NCBI RefSeq assembly: GCF_030272615.1
Contig: NC_081409.1
Span: 879,751,220-879,815,219, forward strand
Length of the DNA: 64,000 nt
Direction of reading: 5' to 3'
DNA from: Cryptomeria japonica
Taxonomy: Eukaryota > Streptophyta > Pinopsida > Cupressales > Cupressaceae
Below, one piece after another: positions 11,667-23,914 of this stretch. Within the stretch, counting starts at the first letter, position 1, and every line of letters begins with the position of its first letter. The notes beneath the pieces were generated by a model that saw nothing but the letters and a program-made list of their open reading frames with translations, had not been told where the DNA came from and searched no databases. Both the position numbers and the translations under genes were made by a program.

Positions 11667-13424
11667 ATGTTTCAGCCTCCGCTTCCATCACAAGATCAAA
11701 GGGGTCCTTCCACCTCAGGGCGAAACACAAATACAACTAATTATACACGAGCAACCTATAATTACACTATGAATCACCTCTATGATGTCGATGAACAAAT
11801 TGCAACCATCACTATCCAAAACTCACATCCTGAATGCAATGTTGTTACCCGTCGCAGCACGCTCACCATAAAAGCTACTCCACAAGGATCAACACCCATT
11901 TCTAAGTAGTACAATCTTGTGGAGCAGTTTGATAAGACACCCACACTCATATTCATACTAGAGCTCCTACGCCTATCTCCATCCCATAAAAATATCTTGG
12001 ACCAAGCTCTCCAAGAAGCATCAGTCCCTACCAACCTTAATACATATCAATTTCAAGCTATGGTTGGTAATCTAAGATCATCTCCATGTATTACTTTCTC
12101 TGAAAGTGACAATACCTCATTCCAACAACCTCATAATGCCTCACTCCATATTGAAGGGTTTGTAAACCAACACAGAATCAAGCAAGTCTTGATTGATAAT
12201 GGAGCTGGTCTGAATATATGTACATTATAGTTAGTCACAACATTGGGGTACATTGTGGGATCAGTGGATGTTAGCAAAAGAATAACCATTAAGGAATATA
12301 ATGATGGTGAATGCTCTTCCAAAGGGGTTGTTATATTACCTGTTAGGGTAGGGCCCGTGGTAAAGCACATAGTTTTCCAGGGTCTAGATCTTCCTATGCC
12401 ATATAATCTCTTGTTGGGAAGACCTTGGATACACGCCATGCAAGAAGTTCCATCTACCTACCACCAATGTCTAAAATTCCCACATAATGGGGTAGAGATT
12501 ACTATCCTTGGTGATACAAATCCTTTTTCATATTCCAACAATATTCATCATCAACCAGAGATTACTGTACCCAACAATAGGGAAATTATTCCTTCCTCAT
12601 CTTATGTACATCCAACTTCTCTTACCAGGTCAATAATTCCTACACCAAAGCAAGAAAAGATGAAAATGAAAATGGTAGAGGAAGGTCCTAGGGAATATAA
12701 CCTTAGCCAACTCTTTTGCATTGGGGAATTACCCACCTCCCCTAGAAGTCATGGAAAACCTCAAGGTTTTCTTCAACCACCATTAGCTAAAAGCACTTGT
12801 ACATTGGCACAATTTACACCTGGAAAGAGTCAAGAGGAAGAAACCAGAGACGAGGACATCGCAGAATGGCTCTATAAAGACCCTGTCACCACAGAACACT
12901 CACAAGATATGCTACCCACAGATAAATATGGCAAAGGTCTTGCTATCATGCAGAGAATAGGATATTATGGCCAGAGTGCTTTAAGACCTTGCAAGCAAGG
13001 AAGGCATGAACCCCTACAACCAGAGTTAAAACCCAGGGACAAAACTGGACATGGTTTTCAAAAGGAAGTTCTTCCTAAACTCCAATTCAAAGGCAAGCCT
13101 AGCACCCCTCCGTATCAACCTAATAAGAGGCCACCTTTGATTATATCAGTAGCACCAAGAACAACACCATCTGCACTACTAAGGCTAAGAATTCCATTAG
13201 CTATATCGGCATTACCCACAACACCACTCCAAATACTTGCAAAACCCATAATACCCATAGCACCCATACTTTTACCTACTGCGCCAATCATACTACCTGA
13301 AACACTGATCATATTACCTATAACACAAATCATCCCACCGATCAAACCAGCAACCCCGCCAATAGCAACAACTGCATCAATAACACCATTAACAATATTG
13401 GTACCCTCAACAACATCGACATAA
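11667..13424 (+). pseudogene. Element T protease and Pro/Ile-rich linker
   Basis: One frame interrupted by stops at 11910 and 12231. The retropepsin-type aspartic protease has its active site at about 12188-12229, VLIDNGAGLNICTL, with Asn in place of the usual Ser or Thr of D-S/T-G. The flap side ends in the conserved LLLGRPWIHAM. Next come YHQCLKFPHNG and a long linker (about 12600-13424) rich in Pro, Ile and Thr. Its last third is degenerate tandem codons such as ILPTAPIILPE. Element G2 has a similar protease followed by a Pro-rich stretch. Normally the protease matures the gag-pol precursor inside the particle; with two stops this copy cannot. Confidence 0.8.
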
Positions 13425-14362
13425 CTAATAAATCCATCGACAACATCAGTAGCACCCACAGTACCGACAACTACATCACCAACAGTACATCAGCCAATCA
13501 CATGGCAGTGTTCAACCCAAAGGATATCCCAGTTTGGTATAGTAATCAGATACTAGAAAGTGACTTAGAGACTAACTCACATGAGTGGGAATTTGACTTT
13601 GTACATCTATACACATCAGATGAGTAAGACACATCACCACCTCCACCTCACAAAGAAATCCCTTTTTACGGAGAAGCAATGATTAATACCTCTTGGGTTC
13701 CTTAACTGGAAGCACCTTCCACAGACCCTACGTCGCATCCTACGCGTTTTTTCTGACAGGGAGAGTACCATCGATGATCTTCACCACAATGTCTTAACCC
13801 TCACTAACGCATCCCATGAACTTAACTTTATCCATGAGGTAATGCCCCTTATCCATTCTGAACTCATTGAATGAAACCAACCTAACCCTCCATGCCTTGA
13901 CCAATTCCAAAATTATGAGGTGATCATTGACTTTTTGGAACTACGGGATAACATACCAAGCGAGGATCACAAAGATGGATTCGTCATTGAACTTAATAGT
14001 GCAACATACTTTGGGGCAGATGCCAAACCTTTTAGCTACAAAAACATCACAATAAAACATGGATCTTCTAGTGAAAACTACACAGTGGCACTTGTTGATC
14101 CCAAAAAAAGTAAAAATAAAGAGCGTATCTGATGGTGAAAACCTCTCTGAGGCACCTGAGGATGAAAGGTTTGACATCATCCCCTCCAAAAGCTTCAGAA
14201 TAATCAATGATACTCATCAAGGAAACAAAGGAATTCAATGTGGGGACCCCTGAGATTCCTCACCTAATACATTTAGCATCTTTGTTAACTCTAGAGAAAC
14301 AATTAAAATTTATAGAATTCATCCAGAAGCATTAGATCAACTTTGCATGGTCCTATGCAGAC
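13425..14362 (+). other. Decayed protease-RT spacer of T
   Basis: About 0.9 kb with stops in all frames. A 70-codon piece at 13920-14132 (ELRDNIPSEDHKDGF) leads toward RT and probably belonged to the same polyprotein. No separate gene is seen. Confidence 0.5.
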
Positions 14363-16180
14363 ATGCTTGGCCTTGATCCAGATTTGGTCATGCATCATCT
14401 CACTGTAGCCAAAGGAGCCAAACCTATCAAACAAAAGCTTCAGAAGATGCACCCCCAAATTGTTGTACTAGTCAAAGCAAAACTTAAGAAACTCCTAGAT
14501 GTTGGTTTTATTGGACCAATTGATTTCGTAGAGTGGATCTCCAATAGAGTACCTGTTGGTAAACAAAAAGGGGGCATCCATATCTGTATAGATTTCAGAG
14601 ATCTAAAAAAGGCATGTCCTAAGGATGAATTCCCCCTACCAAACATTGATATGATCGTGGACTTGACAACAGGACATGCCATGCTTTCTCTTATGGATGG
14701 TTTTTCAGGGTACAACTAGATAAAGATTGCTCCAGAAGATCAACATAAAACTGCCTTCACATGCCCATGGGGAACATACTGTTGGAATGTAATGGCATTT
14801 GGCCTGAAGAATGCAAGGATGACCTATCAAAGAGCTATGACCATAATATTTCATGACATGATGCACACCATCATGGAGGATTATGTTGATGACTTACTAT
14901 AAAAATCATTAACAAGGGAAGGTCATCTCGCCATCCTAGATAAAATCTTTGACAGACTGGAACAATATCATGTTCGACTCAACCCAAAGAAATGTGTCTT
15001 TGGAGTGACCTCAGGGAAGCTTCTAGGATACATTTTTTCAAGGAAAGGTATTGAGGTCGATCCGAAAAAAGTCAAATCAATCATGGAGATGCCACCTCCC
15101 AGGAACATCAGTCAATCAATGACACTACAAGGATGGCTACAATCCATCCGAAGATTCATTGCACAATTGGTTGATAAGTGTCATCCCTTCACACATCTAT
15201 TACACAAGAATATTTGCTTTCAATGGGATACAAGATACCAGCAAGCATTCCAGATGCTTAAGGACTATCTCATGAACACACCGTTGCTGATCCCACTAGA
15301 TCCAGGTAGACCTCTCTTACTATACATATCCACTACAACCACAACATTGGGAGTACTATTGGCACAACATAATGTAGAAGGGATAGAATGTGTAGTTTAC
15401 TTCATCTCTCGCACACTGGTTGGCTATGAACTCAATTACACACCTATTGAGCGAGCTTGCCTAGTAGTAATCTTGGTAGCTACCAAATTAAGACACTACC
15501 TATTGACACATAAGGTACAACTCATTTATAAGATCGATCCATTAAATTATCTATGCAGCAAAGCCGCATTAACAGGCGGCTTGGCCAAATGGGTGATGAT
15601 TCTGAGTGAATTTGACATTGAGTATGTGGACTATAAGGCTATCAAGGGCCAAGTTATTGCAGATCAGTTAGCTGATACACCACTCAAAGGTGACCATCCT
15701 CTTGTTTCTAACTTCCCAGATGAAGAGATCTTCATGATCACAGATACACAACCCTGGAAGTTATATTTTGATGGATCATATACTAGACATGGCTTGGGGG
15801 CAGACATTTTGTTTATCACTCCTCAAGGTGATAGCATCCCGAAGTCTTACATGCTAACTTTTCCATGCACGAACAATATAGCAAAGTATGAGGCCTTGAT
15901 CACATGACTCGAACTAGCCATACAATGGAAATTAAAAGAGTTACAGGTATATGGCGACTTTCAACTGGTCATACGACAAGTCACAGACGAATATCAAACC
16001 AAGGATGATAAGCTTATGCCATATAAGAAAATAGTGGATAGTTTCAAACCATCCTTTACTGCTATCACCTTTGAGCAGATAACTAGAGATCAGAATCAAG
16101 TTGCTAACGCTATGGCTGCAATTGCATCTCTCCTAGATCTTCCACATAATTCAACACTCTATGAGTTCTTGGTAGAATAA
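14363..16180 (+). pseudogene. Element T reverse transcriptase with two RNase H domains
   Basis: Reads in a single frame with stops near 14719, 14900 and 15907. RT: the HHLTV entry motif, GGIHICIDFRDLKKACPKDEFPLP, FSGYN and the catalytic box YVDDLL at 14882-14899, followed by NPKKCVFGV and LGYIFSRKGIEVDP. The first RNase H (about 15300-15660) keeps YTPIERACLV but has lost the usual Asp of its first motif (LYISTTTTTLG). A second RNase H starts at 15755 with WKLYFDGSYTRHGLGA, then NNIAKYEALI and a final DQNQVANAMA. A degenerate first and an intact-looking second RNase H is the known Tat-lineage pattern. Reverse transcription would occur in cytoplasmic particles; this copy is dead. Confidence 0.88.
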
Positions 16181-16379
16181 CTTTGGATTCCCGCTTATGA
16201 TATCCCCGAATCTGAGATGATATGTCACCTTATCGGTTCTGATTCCCTATGGTACACTGAGTTCTTTACCTACCTACACGATCACACACTTCCTCCTAAC
16301 GAATCAAATAATCAACGTAAAACCTTCATTCGCCAAACCACTTGACACACTACTATCACTGAAACCCTATAATGATGCA

Positions 16380-17591
16380 GTCTTGATGGTACTCTCCTTC
16401 GATGTTTAGAGAAGGATGAGGTAACAAAGGCCTTGGAAGAGGTACATGAAGGAATTTGTGGGACTCATTCAAGCGGTCCTTTACTAGCCAAGAAGATCAT
16501 GTGAGAAGCGCTACTACTAGCCATCCATGGAAAAAGACTCCTACTACTTCGTCAGAAAATGTAAGAAATGCCAAGTTCATGGAGACTTGATACACACACC
16601 AGCACATGAATTACAACCAATCACAACACCATGGCCTTTTTGTCAATGGGGCCTTGACCTTGTGGGTAAAATCCATCCATCTTCATCCAACGACCATAAG
16701 TTTATCATTACCGCTATCGAATATTTCACAAAGTGGATCAAAGTTGTTCCACTTGCCCAAGTCACTGGCAAGCAGATCACCGCATTCATCCTTAATTAAA
16801 TCATCTGTCAGTATGGTGTCCCTGTGTCCATCATTACAAATAACAGACTCCCATTCAAAAATTAGGATGTCTGTGAGCTCTGTGAGAAATTTCACATCCA
16901 ACACCGCTTCTCCACCCCATATTACCCACAAGGCAATGGTCAGGATGAAGCATAAAACAAGAACATATTGAGGATCCTCAAAAATATAGTTAACGATGCT
17001 GGTCATGATTGGCACATACAGTTGAATCCAAAACTATGGGCATATCGAACTAGCATTCAAACCCCTATAGGCAAAACTCCCTATTCACTAGTCTATGGCG
17101 CAGAGGCTATCTTACCTATTAAAGTTGAGATACCATCTCTACGGGTTTCCTTGCATAATCTCATAGATGATGAAGCATACAAAGTATCACGTCTTTAAGA
17201 CTTGGAACTGCTTGATGAGAAGCGACAAGCTGCATACAACCACCTCAAAGTATATCAGCAGGGCATGAGAAGAAGGTACAATCATCGAGTCAAGCCTCAC
17301 ACATTTGAGGTAGGTAATCTTGTTCTAAGGGAAAATCCTCGCAACCAACCAAACCGAGAATATGAAGGCAAGTTTGAATGCAATTGGCTGGGTCTATATG
17401 TTATCATTGCCATCTTCGGGTCTAGGGCATATAATTTGGTAATTTCAAAAGGTGAACCACTAACAAATCCGATCAACAACATGCATCTTAAAAGTTTAGG
17501 ATTCTTCAAGTATCAAGAAAATACCAAAAACATTCAGAAAAAGTCTTTGAACAAAACACAAAAAAGTCAAGAAAATAGTAAAGAAAAATAA
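16380..17591 (+). pseudogene. Element T integrase (broken)
   Basis: Inserts cDNA in active relatives. The N-terminal HHCC zinc region starts near 16420 (VHEGICGTHSSG) and ends in CKKCQVHGD. The catalytic core has WGLDLVGKI with the first Asp. The second normally sits in a DNG-type motif, but here the motif reads ITNNRLPF, so the Asp is Asn. The Glu region is NGQDEA, followed by a stop. The C-terminal part has AYRTSIQTPIGKTPYSLVYG and a GPY/F-like module (GKFECNWLGLYVI). Stops fall near 16500, 16797, 16864, 16953 and 17199. A Lys/Asn-rich tail ends at 17591. Confidence 0.85.
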
Positions 17592-19929
17592 TATCCTCCA
17601 AACGGTGAACAACTAGTCTGGTGGCACCTTGGGTAAGTACGATAGTGAAAACTTGGCAAAAAGGCGCTACTCATCAAGGCTATGCTCCCATTGTCTTTTT
17701 AGACTCTTTACGATCACAATCATTGCATCTATTTTCATTCATCCATCCATCATATATACCATGCCTTGTTATTGATCTGCAATTAGGATTATTCCTCCAT
17801 GTGTCTCGCATCATGCTTGCACAAACCACCACCTAACTGGGGGCAACCTATTCTTCAAGCTACCGATGGGAGTGGATTCTACATTACTTGTTATTCATTA
17901 AGTTGTTCATTCAATAATTCCTTGGAAAACACCAAAAACATTCATAAAACCTGTGAAAATACTAAAAACATTCACAACATTCCAAAAATTTAAAAACATC
18001 AAAAACCAATCAAAGACAGTATAACGTATGCATACACCTTGTAACCTACACAAAAACAACATTTTTGCACTACTAAACTAATGATCACTTATCCAATCAA
18101 CCAACTAATCAACAACATCTACACACAATCGTCTTCACAAGGATGCATCCTTCCTTTACAAACAAGACATGGTATAGTTTCTTTGACAAGAAAATTTGGT
18201 TGGCTGATAGGTTCTTGGTCATTTGTTATTTATTTATTTGTATAATGTTCTTACGCTACTCCAAGATATCCACAAGTGATTAGAGTAGCCGGGATGGTTC
18301 TTGATATCTTTTTCTTTGTTTGCTATTTGTAGATTGTTCCAATGAAGTTTTGGGGCATGTACTAATGGTGTCTACGTGGAAAGTTCACTGAGCTACGTGA
18401 TCATCTACAAAAATACAGTCATGAATCAATATGGCTTGTTGACTACATCGTATACCTTGACCATTTGAACATTAACTAGAATGGAGGGTCCATATTCTTT
18501 GTCTATACTGCTTGCTTACAGGTACAATGCTCCAACTTTGGTTCCTACTGCCTCGTCCACGATTGTTACTACCATTCTCAATGATGAAAAATAAAGCACT
18601 ATGGATCATCATTCCATCTCATTTGTTTATATTGCATTCTGTTGCATGTCGCCCATCCATTTTGATCATTCATTATTCATATTTATGGTTTGTATGGAAG
18701 TGTAAATAAGTTAAGATATGAGAGGTTATTTAACAATGAATTAATCTTGAATACAATCATGATGGAGTTCTCTGATACATCATCTCACATATGCATTCCA
18801 CATCCGCACATTTCTCACCAACTTGCATTCATCTATCATAAATGCATGACATTATCATTTCATTACATTTAGTTGCATTTAAATACATCTAGTCTATTAT
18901 CATTACTTGCATATAAATTCATCACATCCACTTAGCTATCCATTTAAGTGCATTTATTATCATTTAGTTACATTTATTATCATGTGCTTGCATTACCATC
19001 ATTTGCATCATTTTACCATTGCATTGGATTCATTTAGATTCATCTAGATGCATTTCCACTCATTTCATTTACTTTCCTTTCTTTCAGACATTGACTATAC
19101 ATTCATTTAGTCATTTAAGTACATTTCGTTGTATCTTAATTGCCAAATATCATTCATCATCACTTAAGTTTTTTTAGAACATTCATATAAATTCATTTAG
19201 TTACATTTAAGTGCATTTTTTTATCTATTAAAAATCAAGCACATTCATCTATCCATTTAAATGCATTATTATACTCTTCCATCTTATTTATCATTTTAAA
19301 AGTTTCATCTAGATTCATTAAATGCATTAAGGTGCAGTTATTCATTCTCCATTAGATGTATTTTTGTCTTACATTTAACATCATGATCATTTGTTTCGAT
19401 TCATTTAGTTGCATTTCACATCATTCCATCATTTAGTTGATTACATACATACATGTTAAGAATCATTCAAACATACATTTTATCAATCATTTAGTTACAT
19501 TCATTTAGAAACATACATAACATTTGTCTCAAATATTTGTTCATCCATAAATCATACATTCATCTAGAAGCATACATAACCATCATCATACATACATAAA
19601 TGCATTCATGTAGATTCATAATAAAAGAACATGCATCATTCACTCACAATCATCATCATTATTTGATCATCAAACTCATCATCTTGCATACATCATTATC
19701 ATTACATCACATTCATCGCAAAACAAAATCATCCATCACATACACATGACTCCTGCATATACATATTAGCATCATCCATCAAGTATCCTGCATACACATG
19801 ATAGCAAAATTATCGATAAAACATGCATATAGGAATCATCTCATCAACATACACATCTAGCACATAAAAACATCTCATGTATATAAAAGCCTAAACACAT
19901 AAACATCATCATCCTGCATAGACATAACA
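17592..19929 (+). repeat. T 3' tail with CATTTA-rich degenerate repeats
   Basis: No gene is supported. From about 18840 to 19930 the plus strand is built of variants of CATTTAGTTACATTTA and CATTCAT/CATCAT words, thinning into CATACAT. 17930-18000 has a short repeat of ACATTCA(C/T)AA. It looks like an old slippage-expanded spacer between integrase and the antisense PMD segment. Confidence 0.6.
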
Positions 19930-20261
19930 TCACATACATCTCTTATTAGCACCAAAGAATGAGATCTCATCATATATCATCATATACCGCATCATAAAGA
20001 ATAAATGTATCAGAGTCCAATGATGTGTACACAAAAATTGGCTACCAAAGAGCCATCCAAGAATCAGTGTCATAACAAAGTACCAAATGCATACAAATCT
20101 CTCAAATAGCACTCTGACAAGATGTTGCACCCCCACTACCCTCGCCATCTCACTGAGGAGGCCCCATAACAACACCACTACTCTGCATCCACTGAGACCA
20201 CTCTGATCTCGCCTGTCACATCTACGAATAGCTCATAGCTCATTGACTAACTGGAACTACC
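19930..20261 (-). other. Low-confidence minus-strand open frame beside PMD
   Basis: 82 codons, Trp/Phe/Leu-rich, with no recognised domain. It may be the 3' flank carried along with the PMD segment. I do not support a gene here. Confidence 0.25.
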
Positions 20262-21560
20262 TACTCATCTAATCCTTGCCAATAATCCATCCCCACCCCC
20301 AAATCCATCACCCCCACCTCCTCCACTGCCTCCTGCTCCACCATAACCTCCTCCTCCATCACCTCCTCCACCTCCATCTCCTCTTCCACCAAAACCTCCA
20401 CCTCCACCACCTGCTCCCCTACCTCCTCTCCTCCTCCATCGTTGTCTCTTGTCCTCCTCAAAGGATGGTATTGGCTTAGCTGGATCTGAAATGTGTAGAG
20501 TAAGATGTGCAGTATGGTACTGAGTGTACTCCTCTGTCACCCCTGCATCCACAATCGTAGGTCTCATATGCCATGGTCTCGCCTATAATGTGTAGAACTC
20601 TGCTAGGGCATGATCATATGGTAACACTGGCCCCCACTGAAATCTCTCCCACACTATCCGTGCATACTCTCCTGATCCCCTCGGTGGTCCCTGCCTCCGT
20701 CCAAACTATCTCATCACTCTGTCGGGTACCTATCTCTCCGCATTGTAGGTTGTCCTACCAATCAAAAACTATGTCATGAAAACATATGGCAATACCTCTG
20801 CATCATCCTCCCATGGATCACACTCTATATATGTCCTCCATATCATGATGTCCAAATCATCCAACGCTCGCTGCCACCACTCCAACTTCCCCAAGTGGGG
20901 CTGACTCATCATACCTCCATACATATAAACATAGGGCTCATCTACGGCCCTAAACCTTAGACTAACTGGTCATGTCACTAGTAAGTGCTCCCACACCTAG
21001 ATATGTAATAGTGTAATCCCTACTCCCAGAGCACTCATCTCTCAGTATACAACCTCATGCAACTCCTTGTACAAGTGTGATAGAACACATCATCGATCAG
21101 TGCAAAAAAAAACCCCAGCTATACCTGCTAACATCAATGGTAGTGGCTCATAAAGCGCAACTATCTCCTCCCAAGTGATAGAGCCATCATAGATGTACAC
21201 ATCCTCTACACATAGCCGTTGTACCGTTGTTGTCCCTAAAGCCCGGTTGTACATCACCAACTCTTCTTGAATAGGGATGTGCAGTATCCACCACACATCC
21301 TCCAATGTCACAATCATCTCTCCCATAGCTAGATGGAAGGTACAGGTCTCACTATGCCACCACTTCTCTAAGGCCATCAACAGTCCATAATTTGTTTGAA
21401 TCGCAGGCATATACATCATGTCGTAAAGGCCCGTTGCCGCAACACAATCGATCTCAGCCTTAGTCAACTGCTCTCACAGCTGCTATATCACCAGATGGCA
21501 CTCTTGCTTCTGAATAACACCCAACTCCTCTTGCACACATCACACATCATCATCAGTTGT
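20262..21560 (-). pseudogene. Antisense plant mobile domain (PMD) fragment in element T
   Basis: The minus strand of T's tail codes for a PMD-like protein (PF10536 family, related to the MAIN/MAIL1 group and to transposon-borne copies). From about 21560 a short helix leads to TNYGLLMALEKWWHSETCTF, HLAMGEMIVTLEDVWWILHI and, about 100 residues on, PLPLMLAGI. Further down the frame has FLIGRTTYNAER, VPDRVMR and FGRRQGPPRGSG, matching the family's R-P-D-R-V-x-R-Q-F-G block. The C-terminus (20262-20470) is a Gly/Arg-rich low-complexity tail. Several stops interrupt it, three of them TAG where Gln is expected. It lies antisense to gag-pol between integrase and the 3' LTR, so it was probably captured. 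No intact start. Confidence 0.75.
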
Positions 21561-21797
21561 TTTGTTTCAAACTTTCTTAATTTTAAACCTAGACTATCAA
21601 CAGATACTTTGATCAAGTATCTTTGGGTCTCAACAGGTAAGCGATCATGGCAAACCTAGACTCCAACAGGCATTTATCATAATGACCTAGTCTCAATGGG
21701 GCTACTATGATTCAAAACAACTTATCCATCCATTCACCCAACACAGGCATCAGGAGATCATTTTCTTAACACTGGGGCATCTAATTTTTCGGACGAT

Positions 21798-22113
21798 AGT
21801 GCTATTCTGCTCACAATCGTGCTAAACTAGGGCATCTATTTTTATTTTATTTTTCTTAGACGATAGCGCTATTATGTTCACAAAAGCGCTAAAACACCTA
21901 CACACTAGCGCTAAGACAACAAAAGCGTCATTTAACCTACACAAACGTGCCATTACATGACGATAGCGCTACAACATTGACCCAATAATGCTAATACTAC
22001 TACACAAATGCACTACAAAAGCCAATAGCACGAAAACCACTAGACAATGGCACTATAGCGGCACAAAAATGCTATTCTAGGTGACAAGAGCACTAAAACA
22101 CAGTTTTAGCACT
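21798..22113. repeat. AGCGCT palindrome array, 3' tail of T
   Basis: Exact AGCGCT at 21865, 21885, 21907 and 21965. Variants lie at 21798 (AGTGCT), 21922 (AGCGTC), 22027 (AGCACG), 22089 and 22108 (AGCACT). Flanks read CAAAAGCGCTAAAAC or GATAGCGCTATT, the reverse complement of the flanks in the 5' array. Inverted, the stretch near 21795-21830 lines up with 7617-7655, sharing CAGAATAG. Confidence 0.85.
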
Positions 22114-22661
22114 ATTGTCTTGATTCAACTTGGACTCTAGCAAAACCATATCAAAAAAGCATAAAAGGAAAAAAATCAAGTTTGCATACCACTGGTCTGT
22201 AGTCATCTGGCCACTACAATCGAGGGATCCACTCTAGCTGATGATCTTCTATAGGTATCGGCATGCTGACTGTTGCTCCCTCCTTCACCAAAAGTCATTA
22301 TAGGAGCTTTGAAATGCTACAAAGATGGATGGCTGTTTTACCCCTTAAACTTCCACATATAGCCCACCTAGCCCTAAACCTCATTCACCCCACTCATCGT
22401 CGTGATCCCTATGAACTTCCAACGCCTCTCATTTCTTCATTTTACCTCCGATTTCTTCCATTCTTTCATCGCTATTTCTATTTTCTTCTCTTCTACCTTC
22501 CCGCCAATTCTCATTCTTTTTCAAGAGATCGCCTGATTTTTTGAAATTTTCCGGCCCATCTCTTGAAGGGGCATACCACCCACTAAATTAACCTTTATGG
22601 GGCATATTTCTTCATACCTATTTTTCTTTCTTTGAAACAACATGGTAAACCGCACCGTCTC
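22114..22661. other. Gene-free stretch before the T polypurine tract
   Basis: A 93-codon plus-strand frame (22263-22544) is Phe/Leu/Pro-rich and pyrimidine-biased. On the minus strand this stretch lies upstream of the PMD frame, so it may be captured 5' flank. No product is supported. Confidence 0.4.
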
Positions 22662-22674
22662 AAAGAGGGGCAAA
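22662..22674 (+). other. Polypurine tract of element T
   Basis: AAAGAGGGGCAAA, directly before the TGTAGTCAC start of the 3' LTR. This is the expected plus-strand primer. Confidence 0.8.
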
Positions 22675-23914
22675 TGTAGTCACATAAATCTGTCCATTTA
22701 ATTAAATGAATATTTACTATTTATTTGATTATTAAATCCATCAGCCAATAGTTAATTAAATTAACATTTAATTAATTCATCCCTAAAACTCTTCTGCTAT
22801 TAACTAGATAAATTATCCAATTTATTTAACTAATTCATTAAACCATATCCTCTAAACCAATTAAATAAATAAATCATATTTATTTAATTCAACCCCTTTC
22901 TTCTTTTAAATAAATAAATTAAACATTTATTTAAATCCCTAAACTACCCCCCCCACTTGCATTCTCCTAAAAATGCAAGTTGCAACCACAATTGAAATAA
23001 ATTAATTTGATTTTAAATTAAATTCTATTCTCCCTCACCCACCAAACCCACTTGCAATCCTAAATCCCCTTCTAGACTCTTCTAACCATCTTCTAAATTC
23101 TTCTAACCACCCCTAATTAGCCTAAACAATTCCCCTAATTATTGTCACATTCCTAAGCAACTTGGGGTCACTTCTCAAAGCCTCAAAGTCTTTGAAAAGC
23201 ATTAAAGGCTTTGTGTCTCCAACAAGTTAACCCCTAAAGTCTTCCAAACCCTTACACAACCACTTATGACTCTTACATAACCATTAATGGTTAACTCAAC
23301 CTTCTTACATGGATGGAGATTTTTGTCTAACTCAACCTTCATCTTTACCCTTGGTTATCCCTTTAACCTTTGCACAAGAGTTTACCCCTTGGATAAAAGC
23401 TTTATCCAATGGATGACTCTAACTCAACCCAAACCTTACCTCCTAAGGTAACCCTCATGTCATCTTAGGTATTTAATGCCTCTTCTATCTCCTCTCAAGC
23501 CATCTCATGTTGACACTTGTCATTTTGGGATTGGGTTGAAAGCCCTCACATGGATCAGAAACCCATGAATCCTGACCCTTGCTCAAATTACTCAATCTCA
23601 GCCATCCATTGCTCCATTTTTCTTATAAATGGAGCTCATTCCTTCATAATCCAAAATCCTGAAAACCTTGTGAGCATCTAAGTTATAGTGAATTTTAGAG
23701 AGCATTCTAGCATAATTCATATTGTCTTTTGGCTAAAATTAATATTAGTTAATTGCATAAATATCTCATATTTAGTTTGTTTTATAGTTGCATTGGCATA
23801 GTTAAAAACATTTTCAATCTTGAGTCTCCATAAGACATCCAGAATAGTGCAAAAAGCTACTGAGAGCTACACTCATTTGGAACTTGGAGAGGAGAGGATT
23901 AAGGGAGGTGTAGC
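22675..23914 (+). repeat. 3' LTR of element T, truncated
   Basis: 1,240 bp matching 6052-7275 of the 5' LTR. Homology stops at GTGTAGCT (23914), so about 200 bp of the right end is missing and solo LTR E follows. It keeps a stretch near 23495-23510 that the 5' LTR lacks. Confidence 0.85.

Larger units (their letters stand above)
6052..23914 (+). mobile_element. Tat-like Ty3-gypsy element T, nearly full length
   Basis: 17.9 kb element: 5' LTR, tRNA-Trp PBS, 2.7 kb leader, gag, protease, Pro-rich linker, RT, RNase H, second RNase H, integrase, 5 kb 3' tail, PPT and 3' LTR. Two RNase H domains plus an oversized tail are hallmarks of the Tat/Ogre lineage. It inserted in the gag of copia F; the 5 bases before it are GTTAC. 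The matching duplication on the right is lost, because the 3' LTR is cut at 23914 where solo LTR E begins. The two LTRs are clearly one pair, differing by scattered substitutions and a small indel near 6866. Coding frames have many stops and shifts, so the copy is defective. Confidence 0.9.

Noticed and set aside
13115-13459. 114-codon Gly/Val/Ile-rich minus-strand frame
   Set aside because: Shadow of the repetitive Pro/Ile linker of element T.
20276-20479. His/Leu-rich plus-strand frame
   Set aside because: Antisense of the Gly-rich tail of the PMD fragment.
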